Assembly (NCBI GenBank): GCA_029204225.1
Contig: MU831959.1
Coordinates: 30,527 to 94,526 of the forward strand
DNA from: Diphasiastrum complanatum
Taxonomy: Eukaryota; Streptophyta; Lycopodiopsida; Lycopodiales; Lycopodiaceae
Reading direction: 5' to 3'
Length of the DNA: 64,000 nucleotides
Shown in pieces: positions 44,190 to 55,343 of this stretch; the stretch's first letter is position 1, and every line of letters starts with the position of its first letter. The notes under the pieces are model-generated. The model saw only the letters and a list, made by a program, of their open reading frames with translations, did not search any database and had not been told where the DNA came from. Made by a program: the position numbers and the translations under genes.

Positions 44190-45500
44190 TTCGAAGCATT
44201 CTGACAACCTCAAAGGAGAAAAATGATGTTAGCAACAGAGTGAAAAAAAATAAAAGAAATAAAACTCTGTGGCATGTGTATTGTAAGTCCACGTATGAGT
44301 AAATGTTAATAAACTTCTACCATGGCATGTGTTTTGTAAGTCCATGGGTAGAAGCTTAAATAAATGAAACAACTTAAAGTAGACTTAGAACTTAGACTTA
44401 AGAAAACTTAAGCTTAGAAAGATTCTTAGTTATCTTAAGCTAACTTAAGTTAGAGATTCTAAAGTCCTAAGCTCTAAGTTAGAAATTGGAAAGCCTTAGA
44501 ATGGTTAGTTTAGATACTAATCCCATAAGCTAGTGGATGCTTATGGAAGGCCCTTCTTGCTATAAGAAGAGAGGCATTTCCCTTGTAAATAACACTTTGA
44601 AATCATGCTAAATTACTCTCTCTTGAGATTGTCTTCTATTTTCATTGTGTTCCCTTTGGAAAGGTGCATAGCTTGAGGGAAGGTGCTCGGGCCCCCTCTT
44701 GCCTCCTTTTCATAGGTTTTATTGTGGCATGCATCTATTTGCTTGATGCTTATTACTAGCCACAATCATATTTTGAAATGCCCTTTGGGTGCTAAGTAGG
44801 AATTAGCCTAATCATCTTTCTAGTTGGGTAAGCCTTAGCAAGAGTTTATTATTTTGTTGATCTTGGTTAGTTGGGAAGCCTTATCCAAGTTTAGTTAGTT
44901 TCTGTTTCGATGGAAAGCCTTGGTGCTCTCCTTTTGTTTATGTTTTTATTTCCAGTTGAAAGCTTTTGTGTAGATCTTAGAAGGTGGACGACTGGTCTAC
45001 CACTATACTATGCATGAATCCCTCATTAGAGCTAGCCACCCGTAGAAGAGTAAGATTACTTCCAACATTGGCACCGTTGCCGCTTTTTAAGTTTATGTAC
45101 ATAGCTTTTTTATTTTCTTTTTCATTGCTACCGTGCTTGTGTGTATGCTTGCTTGCTATCCTTCTTCACACTACAACACACGTCTTCTCTCCAGGTCCTA
45201 CACGAGCTGCCATCAAGATGGGGGGAAGCAACAAAAGTATCAACTTGGACATTTTCTCTAAAAGAACTAACCCAACTGACACTTTTTTCAACCAATCATG
45301 TATATCAGAATTCGTCGAGCTGTCTACAACCATAGTAGACCCTGATCTTTTATGCTATCACCTCCACGAATTCTGACCTTGCTCAGATTTCTAGAAATCA
45401 CCTTGTTTTAATATCAAAATCCACTGTTTTTCAACCAAATCTTTGTCTTAGACATTGTCGACTTTACTGAGGCTAGATCTATGGAAGATCAGACCTCTGG
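44190..45500 (+). repeat. Copia LTR and leader
   Basis: Related to 27700-28600 (same strand) and, reverse-complemented, to 8385-9130. It includes a 130-codon open stretch 44984-45376 with a Lys/Asn-rich end (GGSNKSINLDIFSKRT). Its presence in two copies on opposite strands shows it is part of a multicopy element, not a host gene. Confidence 0.55.
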
Positions 45501-46130
45501 AATCTCTGCAAATTCTACCTCAGAGATTTAACATGTTTTTTGTCAAAGAAATACCTTTTTCAATAATCCCCTTGTCTATCAGAAAAAAATTTTGTTTCAA
45601 AAATTGCCAACCCTACCACGAAATCGCCCACAGTCTGAAATCTCGAAAAACACCCTCTGCGAATTCCATCCTTTGAAAAAATTTCAAAAAAACTACAAAA
45701 TGTCAGTACTTTACAGTGAAACTTCTCTGTCAGAATTCATGAGTCCTATATTCTGATTTAATAGGTCATTGGATCCACCCTAATATGGGGTCAAGATCTC
45801 AAAATCTTAAAACAAAACATGCTCTTTTTAGCTCCTAGAATTTTTCTAGCTTATCTAAGCACACTTTGGCCTCATTTCAAAGATGCTATCACAATGTAAT
45901 TTGAGAAATGAAGTCTTGGAAAAGCATCCTATGTTATTTGGCACGTGTGGCATCTATTTACATGGCCATCTTGCTAATTACAATGCATGTGACCAAAATT
46001 GGTCAAGCTAGAATTGTGAAATTTCAACACTCCTCACAATTTAGCTTGATGAGACTATCCAGGTTCAATAATAATTACATGCATAAAAACAACATAATTA
46101 ACAGGTTCTTGATGTATTTAGTGAGTATGA
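45501..46130. other. No gene seen
   Basis: Leader-like AT-rich DNA between LTR and pol remnants; no recognisable domain. Confidence 0.4.
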
Positions 46131-46634
46131 TCACTCATTACAATAAGAACATAATTTGAGCTCCATAAAGGTTGTCTTCAAGATCCAAGCTTTGTCTTTG
46201 GTAGGTTGTTGAATAATTACCTTGTTTTCTTGTCCACAAAAATGAGCATTGATGGCTCCATCTTTGCTCTTGTGGAAGTCACAGATTTTGGTCCTCATCT
46301 TGATCAAGCTCCTCCTTGATCTCAACCATATCTTTGCAATATGGCTCTTAGAGGATTCATCATTCAAGATTACAAATATCGTGGCTCTACCATTCCTCTT
46401 TGTGCTAGCAAAATATACATCCAAATGAATCAACTTAAGAGGGTGAGTAGTCTTAGTTATAATGTTAGAGAAAGTCAACCTATGTCCTTTAGCCAAAGCA
46501 CATGCTTCGCAAACCTTTTCCTCCTTTTCCATGAATATTGGAAGGCCTAGAGCAAGCTCCTCCTTGCACATGACTTCCATAGACTTGGTGTTGATGTGAC
46601 CAAGCCTCTTGTGCCACACATCATTTGTGGTCAT
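46131..46634 (-). pseudogene. Ty1/copia pre-integrase and integrase start
   Basis: DVWHKRLGHINTKSMEVMCK followed by CEACALAKGHRLTF (HHCC zinc-binding block) and THPLKLIHLDVYF with the first catalytic Asp. After ATIFVILNDESS the frame becomes unrelated, so the core is truncated. Confidence 0.8.
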
Positions 46635-46639
46635 CTTGT

Positions 46640-47340
46640 CCAGGAAGAGGAGCAGATAAGAGAGTATCCTTATCGATCGATACTTGGATCTCTCATGTAC
46701 GCAATGGTCTGTACAAGGCCAGACATCTCTTTTGCAGTTAGCTCACTCAGCCAATATATGGCTAATCCTGGCATTACCCATTGGAAGGCTCTCATAAGAG
46801 TCATGAGATACATTCGAGCTAGCATGGACCAGTGCATCTGCTATGGAGATGTCAGCAACTACAATCTTCATCCGCTTAGTGGATATTTTGATGCAAGCTG
46901 GGGAGGAAATGTACACAATCGTAAGTCCACATCTGGATTTACATTCTTCTTCAACGACGGTCCTATCTCATGGAACAATCGTAAGCAAACCTCTATCACA
47001 TTCTATTCTACAGAAGCAGAATACATTGCTGCTTTTCAATCTATTAAGGAAGCGTTTTGATTGAGAAATTTACTGTCAGACATTAATTTGTATCAGTACA
47101 ACCCCACAATTTTATTCTGTGATAATCAGAGAGGTATTGCCTTATCGGCCAATCCTAGATTTCACTCTATGAGTAAGCACATTGAAACTAGATATCACTA
47201 CATCAGAGGCAAAGTTCTCAACAAGGAGGTGAGCTTAACATACTGCAGAACGTAAGACATGATTGCAGATATATTCATGAAGGCATTAAGTGTTAATGCA
47301 CACAACAAATTTTGTGCATTGCTCAGTCTGAAGATCAAGG
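46640..47340 (+). pseudogene. Ty1/copia RNase H end
   Basis: PYRSILGSLMYAMVCTRPDI, GYFDASWGGNVHNRKSTSGF, SWNNRKQTSITFYSTEAEYI, then, after a stop, ILFCDNQRGIALSANPRFHS and KHIETRYHYIRGKVL. This is a standard copia RNase H with one stop near 47058 and others later. It is head-to-head with 46131-46634, so two elements are joined here. Confidence 0.85.
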
Positions 47341-47358
47341 CATTCACGGATCCAGATT

Positions 47359-47860
47359 AAGGGGGGGTGTTGGATTTGTCTCCTCTACTCTCGTAAGTCC
47401 TATTTTAATTTGCCTCCATTCATGCTGCATGTTTACTCATGTTGTCGCACAGTCTACATATTTAGGACAGGTGAAAAACTCGACTGTCTGCATAAATGCA
47501 AGTAAATTTCCACAGGCAAAAAAGGCAAAAAACGCAATACTGTGTTTTTACATGAGATTTGTGATAGGCGAAAAAGGTGACACTGCCTTACAAAATGCCA
47601 AAGGTGTCCTAGGAAAAGCCAAGGCATTTCGTCAGAGTGTCACATTTTTTACATCTTCACCAACGTTCATTTCAGCAAAGGCTAACGTCGCAGCCTTTTC
47701 ACGCTTATCCCATGCACCAACATATTTCAGATTTATCATCAACGTAAGACTCGTAAGTACTTTATGTTTATTGCCATTTCAAAACAGAACAAAATAATAA
47801 AAAATGTCATCATTTACAATTGCACATTCACTAATATTTGCCATGTCACAGATGCGAAAA
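47359..47860 (+). repeat. Polypurine tract and 3' LTR start of the plus-strand copia
   Basis: AAGGGGGGG (47359-47367) directly precedes TGTTGGATTTGTCTCC, the usual 3' LTR start. The LTR has no partner in the window. Its end and the junction with F2 copy d lie somewhere between 47860 and 48120. Confidence 0.7.
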
Positions 47861-48121
47861 AGACATGAGCTGATAACGTGCTGCAAAGATCTACCTACAA
47901 CAATCACCATTGTGGGAGAACAATGGATTCAAATAAACTTTAGTAAAACTTTGTGTATACAGTCTTTCATTCAATAAATGAAAGCCCAAGTTGGGCATCT
48001 ATACATGTATTTTGTGCTCCCAAATTCATAAACTAGAGCAGCATTTGATATAGCAATGTATAACTTTCTATGAATTCTATACATGTATTTTTGCTCTATG
48101 CTATCTATGTTTATTCTAATC

Positions 48122-49875
48122 TTAATTTAGTATAACTACATCACCCGCTGCACCATCATCAATAACGGGAGGTTGAAGCCTTGCCCTAGCCAGTATACTT
48201 CGAATAATTTCTTGTCTAAATCTGTACACCTGGCTTGATGTGTACTCATGAAGTATAAACTGCAAAATAGAACATTCATGTATTAGTAATGGCCAAAACA
48301 TCAACAAAATAGAAAACTAATCATGATTCCAAAATAAGAATAAACAGAATTTATTACCTTAGAAATATCAACATCTTGCTGAAGGTTGAACTACTCAAAA
48401 AATAACTTTGCATTGTATAATGTGTACCACCCATAGCTGAATGAATCATTTTGGTGGGGTGACTGGAAAATAATTCAGCACACAAGAAATCAATTATGAA
48501 ACAGAATGAATTAGAATGAAACAATTACATTAGAATACTGATTTCAAAATGCTATTAAGAAAGAGTTTACCTCCAAAGTGACGATCTGCCAGTCCACGGA
48601 ATGGGGAACATCTGTAGGAATATATTTACTTAGATATGGAAGGTATATATCTACATCCTTATGCATATTTCTCGACGAATTCATCTTGACACAAAAACCT
48701 TTAATAATATTATCTATAGATCTCTTAATAGGGATCTGGTTTAAACTCCAGTGGTCACTGCAAAATAAGACTGAAATTTTTTTAGTTGCAATTTTGAGAA
48801 CTCTTTCCATTGACAATGCCAATGTTAATGCATTGAACAACAAAAAGCATTTAATATATCTTACTTCGTATGATAAGGGATGAGCAAATACTTTGTTGCT
48901 GGTGTGAATCCACTTGTCAGACACTGTGACAATGTGTCATTATTCTCCTTGAAGGCCTGAAGCAGAAAGTTACTCAGCACCAGCAACTCATTGGATGAAT
49001 CTCTTGCAATGTCATATTGCAAGAGTGTAAGCCCGGACTCTATCACATGATCACTAATAGAAGTCCATCTGTCTTTGAGATCCAAGCAATCTAGAACTCT
49101 AAAATTAATACTAAAATCAAGTTCATCTAGTCTAAAACAAAAAGGAGTACCAATTGTATCTATAGCATCGGATATGTCTTTCTCAAATTTAAGATAATCA
49201 TCCGAATCTATATATGTATGAAAATTTGGAGGAGGAGGAGGTGGATGTGTAGTATCTACAGGAATTAAAGGGGCATTCAAAACAGATGTAGCTATATTTA
49301 CAACATTATCAACAACAACGTTATCTACAATGGATTCCGGGTTAGGCTTCACATAATTTGTGGTGTCTACCCTCCTTACTCTTCGGAGCTCTCTTGGGGG
49401 CTGTCTGCTTCCTAGGACGCTTCATAGGAAGATCAGTCCTATCTAGAGGAGTTGTTCTAGGAGCAGCAGGCTAAGATACGTATAACCTACAATACCTATC
49501 CCTCATTCTCATTAGGAGCTGAAAATCCTTGGGCATTATGGTGACTCTCTTGGAATGGATTGCAAGCAAAAAAGAGTCCTAAAAAAAAAGGCTAATGTAA
49601 TCTTCAACAACCTCCTGAAGGCACTGAAGAGCACTGGGTGTGAATCTGACTAGTTGTCCGAGATCATTTCTTGTTATGTTTCGAACAGCACGGTAGAATG
49701 GAGCTCTTGGGATCAACAGAGCTGTTGATCTCTGATACTTGCATATCTCAGAGAGCCACCTGCTGCGGTTGCATGTTCTAGGTCTAGCGGGTGGTGTAAT
49801 GGCAACCACAGGGGCTAAAGATGAGCCAGGAGAGAAGAAGTCCCTCCTTGTCTGCCTTCTCCTATCCATGGACAT
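48122..49875 (-). pseudogene. Gene C of F2, copy d: H3-like histone fold plus Ulp1-like (C48) domain
   Basis: True ATG at 49875 (MSMDRRRQTRRDFFSPGSS). Arg/Pro-rich tail, then the fold: SEICKYQRSTALLIPRAPFY, VRNITRNDLGQLVRFTPSAL, LQEVVEDYISLFF, TAG, DSFLLAIHSKRVTIMPKDFQ. VS, TAG, a Pro/Lys linker with one frameshift near 49360, VKPNPESIVDN and a PPPPPP run follow. A segment of about 150 open codons ends YLLIPYHT. An intron (48758-48864) leads in frame to NDHWSLNQIPI (catalytic-type His). Next come VKMNSSRNMHKDVDIYLPYL and WQIVTLE, an intron (48463-48570), and SPHQNDSFSYGWY, where Tyr replaces the nucleophile Cys that F1 has. An intron (48260-48357) precedes FILHEYTSSQVYRFRQEII and VVILN, TAA at 48122. 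Three intron positions match F1. The TAG after SLFF, where H3 has Glu, and the VS-TAG stop are shared with copies a and c. Confidence 0.78.
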
Positions 49876-50671
49876 GTACTATGGGATAGCGGACTTGTTC
49901 ATGACGGTTAGGATGAACAGGGAGGGATGATAAAGACCTCGTAGAGGACCAATATGTACGGACATAATGTACGGTGTATTGGACCTATGCAAGCCGAATA
50001 TAAGAGAGACCATTTAGTTTTGAAGAAAGGCACACAAGTGCGATACGGGGAGATACGTAGGCAGATGTATCCGACCTGTGCGCATGGAAGGTGGTAGGAG
50101 GAATATTGATTGTGAAAGACATGCACAAGTGCGATATTCGGAGCGAAAAAAAAAGTGAAAAAAATTCATCGAAGTTTGTGATTTTATATCGCGGTTTGCA
50201 CGTGCGAAAGAATGTCCTGTCACACGTGTGGGAGTTGTACAAACAAATGCGACGTGTCACCCTGTCACATTACACGTGTGGAATTTGTACGAGCAAATGC
50301 GATAGCGACACATGTTGTCAAGCAAACAAATGAACATGCGACACGTGTCCAAGTGTCACCTCACACGTGCCAGTGCCCGTAGTCCAATTGAAAGTAGACA
50401 CGTGTCATTTTTCCGTTGACCACACGTGCAAAAATTTAATATAAATGGCACAAAAATCGATTAATTTTTTACCTTTTCCGTTCTTGAAATTCGCGGCATA
50501 TCGCTCTTGTGCACGCGCATTGTTGTCCGTTTGCTTGCAACAATACCTACTTGCGCACAAGTGCAATATTCAGTATCTGTCTGTCGTACATATCCCTCTT
50601 GTGCGCCATCTCGATAGTTAGTTTTGTTTCAGTTCTCCCTTGCGCACAAGTGCGATATTCACGTTACTGCC
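49876..50671. promoter_or_regulatory. F2 bidirectional control region, copy d
   Basis: Between divergent C (-) and A (+). Six CACGTG cores at 50222-50427 (CACACGTGTG, GACACGTGTC, CACACGTGCC). GTGCGATA motifs lie on both shoulders near 50037, 50110, 50559 and 50649, with ATATCGC near 50186 and 50497, several inside CACAAGTGCGATATTC. A TATA-like ATATAAATGGCAC lies near 50438. The order of motif blocks is the same as in copy b and in F1. Confidence 0.6.
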
Positions 50672-52173
50672 ATGGCCTCTTCCTCATGATCCTCACGAGA
50701 TTCAGGCTTGAGTTCATTTCTTAGTGACTTTGGGATTACTGAAAACCTAGATTACTTCCACAGCCTATTCAAGCCATATCTACATATTTTCAGGACTGCA
50801 CAACCAAATTCTGATGTATTTTATGAACATTATGTTAGATTCAGAGATATACTTAGTAAGCCTGTTTTCTCCATTGGTCCACTCCAGTACATGCATTATA
50901 CTGATCTTGTTCATTTCTTCCAGCTTTCAGACATAGACTGGATAGAATGTTCACCAAATTGTTTGATCTTTTCAAAAGTAGCTCAATGTGTTCGTAGTGG
51001 TTGAATATCAGAGTGGTTTCATGCTTTTCCTGTTAATTCAGAACCCAGATGATGAAAAAGTTTCTACTGCTGACCCTCCTTTTGCATCATCCTCTATTCA
51101 GTCAGCTATTAAGGATATCAGTCACTTTCTTATCGACACTCCTCAGATAAGGAAAGTGACTTTATTGATGTAAATACTGATGTTCTCCGAGATTCTTTTA
51201 TTGGCCAAAATACATCTAATGATGAATCCAACCCTATAGAGGAGTCGAAATGTCTTTTCAATTTGCCTGTATATGATATTTAATGACGATGTATATTTTA
51301 CTACTGTTGATTTATGTAAATTTTTTGACTATCGTGAAGACGAGGTTCTATGTTTATTATCCAGCACAATTTTTGAATTCTCCGACTTTGTAGATTTTGA
51401 AACAGATGACCTTGTTGTTGATATTGATTTTGATGATGAGGAGGGACTTATGACCGGTGAAGAATGCTTAACTAAGACTTTATCAAATGTAGCTGAGGAT
51501 GGGCGAGGCAGACCATCCGATGAAGAATTCATGGCATTTCAATCCCAGATGGGCTTCCCTCGTCCATCATTAATGCATTTCACTTATATGATTACACTTC
51601 AGTACATGGTCATTATATTGATCATCCTGATCTGGTTGTTGCTGATGAAGAAGAATGTGTAAGTATTTAAACTTCCTTGCATTAGAATGTTTTTAATCAC
51701 TGAATGTATTTTTGCTAACATATTTCCTTTTGCAAGATGCTCTCACAGTAGATGATTTTGCTGCGAGACGAGGTGGTTTCAGACAACACGCATCCTCGTT
51801 CCAGAGGGACAGTGGACTAGGCCACTATCTTAGGCATTTCTTGAAGAATGAGATCTGTATTGCTCATTCCAAGCTGAGCCCAGTCAGGGAGAGTCTTATA
51901 ATGGCAGTTAAAGCTTTATCATTTTACCTAGGAGGACATAAATTTGTTAAGACAAATAAGATCATTTTTGTCAAAAAATCTTATGTTTTGAACATTTTAG
52001 ACTTTACTGATGGGAATGTTCCTTTAAGGAGCTCCCATTATTCATTATATTCCACTTATATTGAGCTTAGTGAAAATAAGTATACTGCACATCTATTAGA
52101 TGCATACGCTAGCAGAGAATTTCTTCATGACAATACTGCCATAGAATTTGACACAAGATCTGATGATGAATAG
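50672..52173 (+). pseudogene. Gene A of F2, copy d
   Basis: ATG at 50672 (MASSS, TGA, SSRDSGLSSFLSD). Then LDYFHSLFKPYLHIFRTAQP, FRDILSKPVFS, a frame change, VVVEYQSGFMLFLLIQ (matching F1 VVQYCES...FVFFISALI), NPDDEK, DVYFTTVDLCKFFDYREDEV and an acidic run (VDIDFDDEEG). The intron begins near 51660 and has its acceptor near 51736. The last exon is open: VDDFAARRGGFRQ, YLRHFLKNEICIAHSKLS, MAVKALSFYLGGHK, KIIFVKKSYVLNIL, DTRSDDE. Residues conserved across F1 and F2 lie mainly in the last exon. Function unknown; an acidic chaperone-like or histone-fold partner of gene C is only a hypothesis. Confidence 0.65.
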
Positions 52174-52307
52174 TTGACACTTTGTATTTTGGTATAATAC
52201 AATCATTACATGTACATTGAGTATATCTCCTCTCTTGTTCAATGAATTTGCAAAGCAATTCTGAACATGTCATGATTTGATGACAATGATGATCTTCTAC
52301 TCAGCAA

Positions 52308-53783
52308 TCATCTAACTTTCTCTTCCTGTATGAACTTGCATGCTTTTCTAAACTTGTTGTATTGTGTGGACTTTGTTATATGTCTAATCTGAACTCTGCG
52401 GTAGAACCATTGAAACAATTGACAAATGTAGTTTCATTTTTCATTGGTTCCTCCATGTTGTGTATTTCGATGAAATGCTGCTCGTGCTTGCCAGTGTGAC
52501 TTCTCCATCCCTTGTGATGACCATACACTCAAGCTTCCATATTTATTTGCAAAAAATGTTGTATGATCTCTTAGTATGTGCTACATATCTCAAAATCATA
52601 ATGTTAGTCTTATGTTTGGATCTAAGTATATATGAAAATTTGAAAGCATTTTGAAAATTTTATACTAACCATGTAATGAGTGATGTGATCCTCTCTCCAT
52701 GCTTTTGATACTGCATTAACAAACTCGACACAAGTCCTTTGGACAGCTTTCTTATCAATATTAGAGTATTTTTCTTTTCTTAAAATAGCAATCATACTAT
52801 CAAGCTTTTTCCATACATCAACTTTTAGTACTTTGGTTTTGCCGTCTTTCTCGAAGTCTTGAATGGCAGCAATAATATATGTCCAGACTAAGTGTTGAAT
52901 ATTAGAAGCCTTACCAGTATGATTTGATAGGAAATGATGTGCTTTTGCTCCTCTTATGCTTGGCTTAGTTGGCATGTTCCCATTCTTTCCTGAAAGCTTG
53001 TCATTTTTTTGAATTTTGACATGTCCTTTATGGAGTCCTGCTTTTGATAAAACATCTTCTAATCGAGAGATAGCTTCCTTTGCTTATGATGTTGGCTTAG
53101 TATTCCAAGCAAAAACTATATGAAGATAAATGATCTTTTCTATTAATCTAACTTTTGCATGAAGAGTGCAGACATGCACATTTTTTAAGGGGATATGCAG
53201 CACAAGCTTCCAGTTTGGATTTGCATATTCTCTAGTAATTCATGTACTCCTATTTACATCTTTTGCCATTTTCATGCAGTACAAACAAGGGTGTTTTGAT
53301 GTAGCACCGTGAGAGACATTATACATACATTTCAATGTTTTCAAATCACTTGCTAAGTGCCATTCAGCATTGAAGTCTCCAACTCTTGGAACATTGAGAA
53401 GTCCTCCATTCATATGGTCCTTGATGAATATCCATGATAATATATCATGATCCTCTTTCAGCACCTGTCCAAAGAATTAATCAGACTTAGTTTACAATGT
53501 ATTAATACTATTCAATTAATGTAATGTAATAATGAGGCTAGTTACCTGAAACGCTGCCAACCACCAGATATCATTTTCTAACTGGACACTGACTCTGAAA
53601 TCTTCTTGGTTTTATGTTTGTAATAGAGCACCATTCATGAGAGTTATACTAACCCTCTCTATCTTCCACCCTTTCACAATTTCTGACTCATCTAACTTAA
53701 GTACTATGATTATTTTGCCATTCACCTTTTCATAGGTTATATCATAGAATGTGACGATGTATCTCAGCAAGTAATTTAGATCA
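52308..53783 (-). pseudogene. Gene B of F2, copy d: C-terminal two-thirds
   Basis: Minus strand from about 53783: KIIIVLKLDESEIVKG with the first putative Asp, NDIWWLAAFQ, an intron, VLKEDHDILSWIF and EWHLASDLKTLKC, where the G of GDLK is Ser. The cysteine pair CLYC, a stop after RST, GAKAHHFLSNHTGKAS, W-EDHITHYM, an intron, and HILRDHT...SQGMEKSHWQAR follow (here split by frame changes), then TGA at 52308. It is convergent with gene A (135 bp between stops). Homologous DNA runs in the opposite direction at 55980-57450. Confidence 0.65.
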
Positions 53784-55343
53784 ATCCTCTAATTGGAGGG
53801 CTACATTGGAATTGATCCCGATTGGATCCAAACCACGATCCCAAAAACATTCTTGCTGCATTAGAAAGGCCATGGATAGGCAATATTTGACACCTTCTTG
53901 CACGCATAGATCGAATTGGTCTTGTATTTGTGCTCAAAGTCCAGCAAATATAACCTCAGGTCATCCAGGGAGATTTTGTCTGAAATTTCTAGAATCACCG
54001 GCCAGTTCACCAATTCAACTCGTGGCTTCTCTACAGGCCATGGATTTTTTCGTTTGAGAGGCATGTAGAATGGATCAATTCATTTCTACGTTGGTGCCCT
54101 CAGGTACTCTTGCAGCTGCCTGCTATCTTTTAAGACCTTGCTCCGCCATTTAGGTTGCGGTTGCAGTGCCACAATGATCTCAGTCATGGTGGAGTATTGG
54201 CTTTGATCGATCTCCTCTCTGCCTCCCCTCATGTTGGGAGGATGTTTTCTTTCGAATTTCTCTGACTCTTTGGTATTGGCCATCTTGCCCCTTGGCCTGG
54301 TAGGAGAAGCTGCCCTACATTGTTGTGGTGGCCTTGCCAGGTAATCATCCAGGGCCTTAGTGTTCATATCTTTTTCCTTTGTCCACTCGCTCGTAGATGG
54401 CTCAACTGCACCCATGTCTTGTCTGGGCGAGAATTTCCTTGATTTTGTTGGATCTGCCAGGAAGTCGTCATCACCCTCGATGTCGGTGTTAATTTTTGGA
54501 GGGTCAGGGATGGAGTGATCTGGAGAGAGAGGTGCAGGGATGACAGATTTAGGAGGAGGTGGGTTTAACAAATTGTAGACCGCACCGGGGAAGCGAAGTT
54601 GTTGAAGGAACTGGTCACGTCGGGCTTTGTATGTGTCAGTTGGACCTTTAGATGGGCCCAATAATCTACTAGGAGGTGGTGGAGAGAGAGAAGATGAAGA
54701 AACATGGTAAGTTGGAATGAATGTTTCAGAAAAATTAAAAGCAAAATAAGATGAGGGGTTAAAAGTGGGAGGGGGAAAGGGAAAAACTCCGAAAGCAGCT
54801 TCGGTTCTCTGGCTACCCGATCCCGAGCTACCATCTCATGGTCGGGTTTGCCCGTCCTTATTGCCTGTTCCGTCATCTCCATTATCGTCCCATGATTTCT
54901 TTGTAAGAGCGCCTGCTTTGGCCTTGCACGCCGTGTCCCACAATCGATTCACCTTGTCCAAGACTTGCTGCAGGGCCTTTGTTGTATCTTCTAGCTGCTT
55001 CTGGGACTCAAGGATGATCTTTTCCTGCTTGGCCACAATATTTTCGAAATTTCTCTTTTCGGCTTCTCATTCCTAGATCAGCCGTACATATTTTTCCATC
55101 CAGATGGTTGTAGCCTGTGGGGTGACAACCACAATATTTTCGAAATTTCTCTTTTCGGCTTCTCGTTCCTAGATCAGCCGCACATATTTTTCCATCCGGA
55201 TGGCTGTGGCCTGTGGGGCTTGGAACTATATGTCCTCGAGCTTAATTAGAGGGGCACCAACTGTCATTGCACCCGATGATTCGTCTCGTGCTTGGTCGAT
55301 CTGGATCATCAGGTGCTTCAGTTGTTGTTGGACCTCTTCTAAT
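53784..55343 (-). pseudogene. Inserted gag-like element of unknown family
   Basis: Minus strand, reading from 55343: a Gln/Glu/Lys coiled-coil region with two 32-residue repeats (MEKYVRLI...EREAEKRNFE), KQEKIILESQKQLEDTTKAL and a Gly/Asp stretch. A frame change follows, then a Pro/Ser-rich acidic part with QFLQQLRFPGAVYNLL, LQPQPKWRSKVLKDSRQLQE, LVNWPVILEISDKISLDDLR and LYLLDFEHKYKTN. Composition is unlike the flanking F2 DNA. The plan (coiled coil, disordered Pro-rich centre, helical C-part) would suit an LTR-retroelement or pararetrovirus-like gag, but I recognise no diagnostic motif. It interrupts gene B at the centre of the F2 palindrome. Confidence 0.4.
55033..55220 (-). repeat. 96-bp tandem repeat encoding a coiled-coil unit
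   Basis: Units 55033-55128 and 55129 to about 55220 differ at a few bases. 96 bp is 32 codons, so the minus-strand frame is kept across both units (MEKYVRLI, stop, E-EAEKRNFENIV). The same stop (TAG) is in both units. Confidence 0.8.

Larger units (their letters stand above)
47950..53783 (-). mobile_element. F2 transposon copy d (most complete F2 genes C, A and B)
   Basis: Order on the plus axis: gene C (-), control region, gene A (+), gene B (-). This equals the F1 left arm after the gene D region. Neither TIR is seen: the left side joins copia LTR DNA and the right side is cut at 53783 by a gag-like insert. Beyond that insert an inverted copy e continues, so d and e form an interrupted palindrome. 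Confidence 0.75.

Noticed and set aside
50091-50333. CACGTG/GCGATAT repeats as a CRISPR-like array or satellite
   Set aside because: Units have no fixed length or unique spacers, and the sequence is clearly eukaryotic; it lies between two genes as a promoter would.
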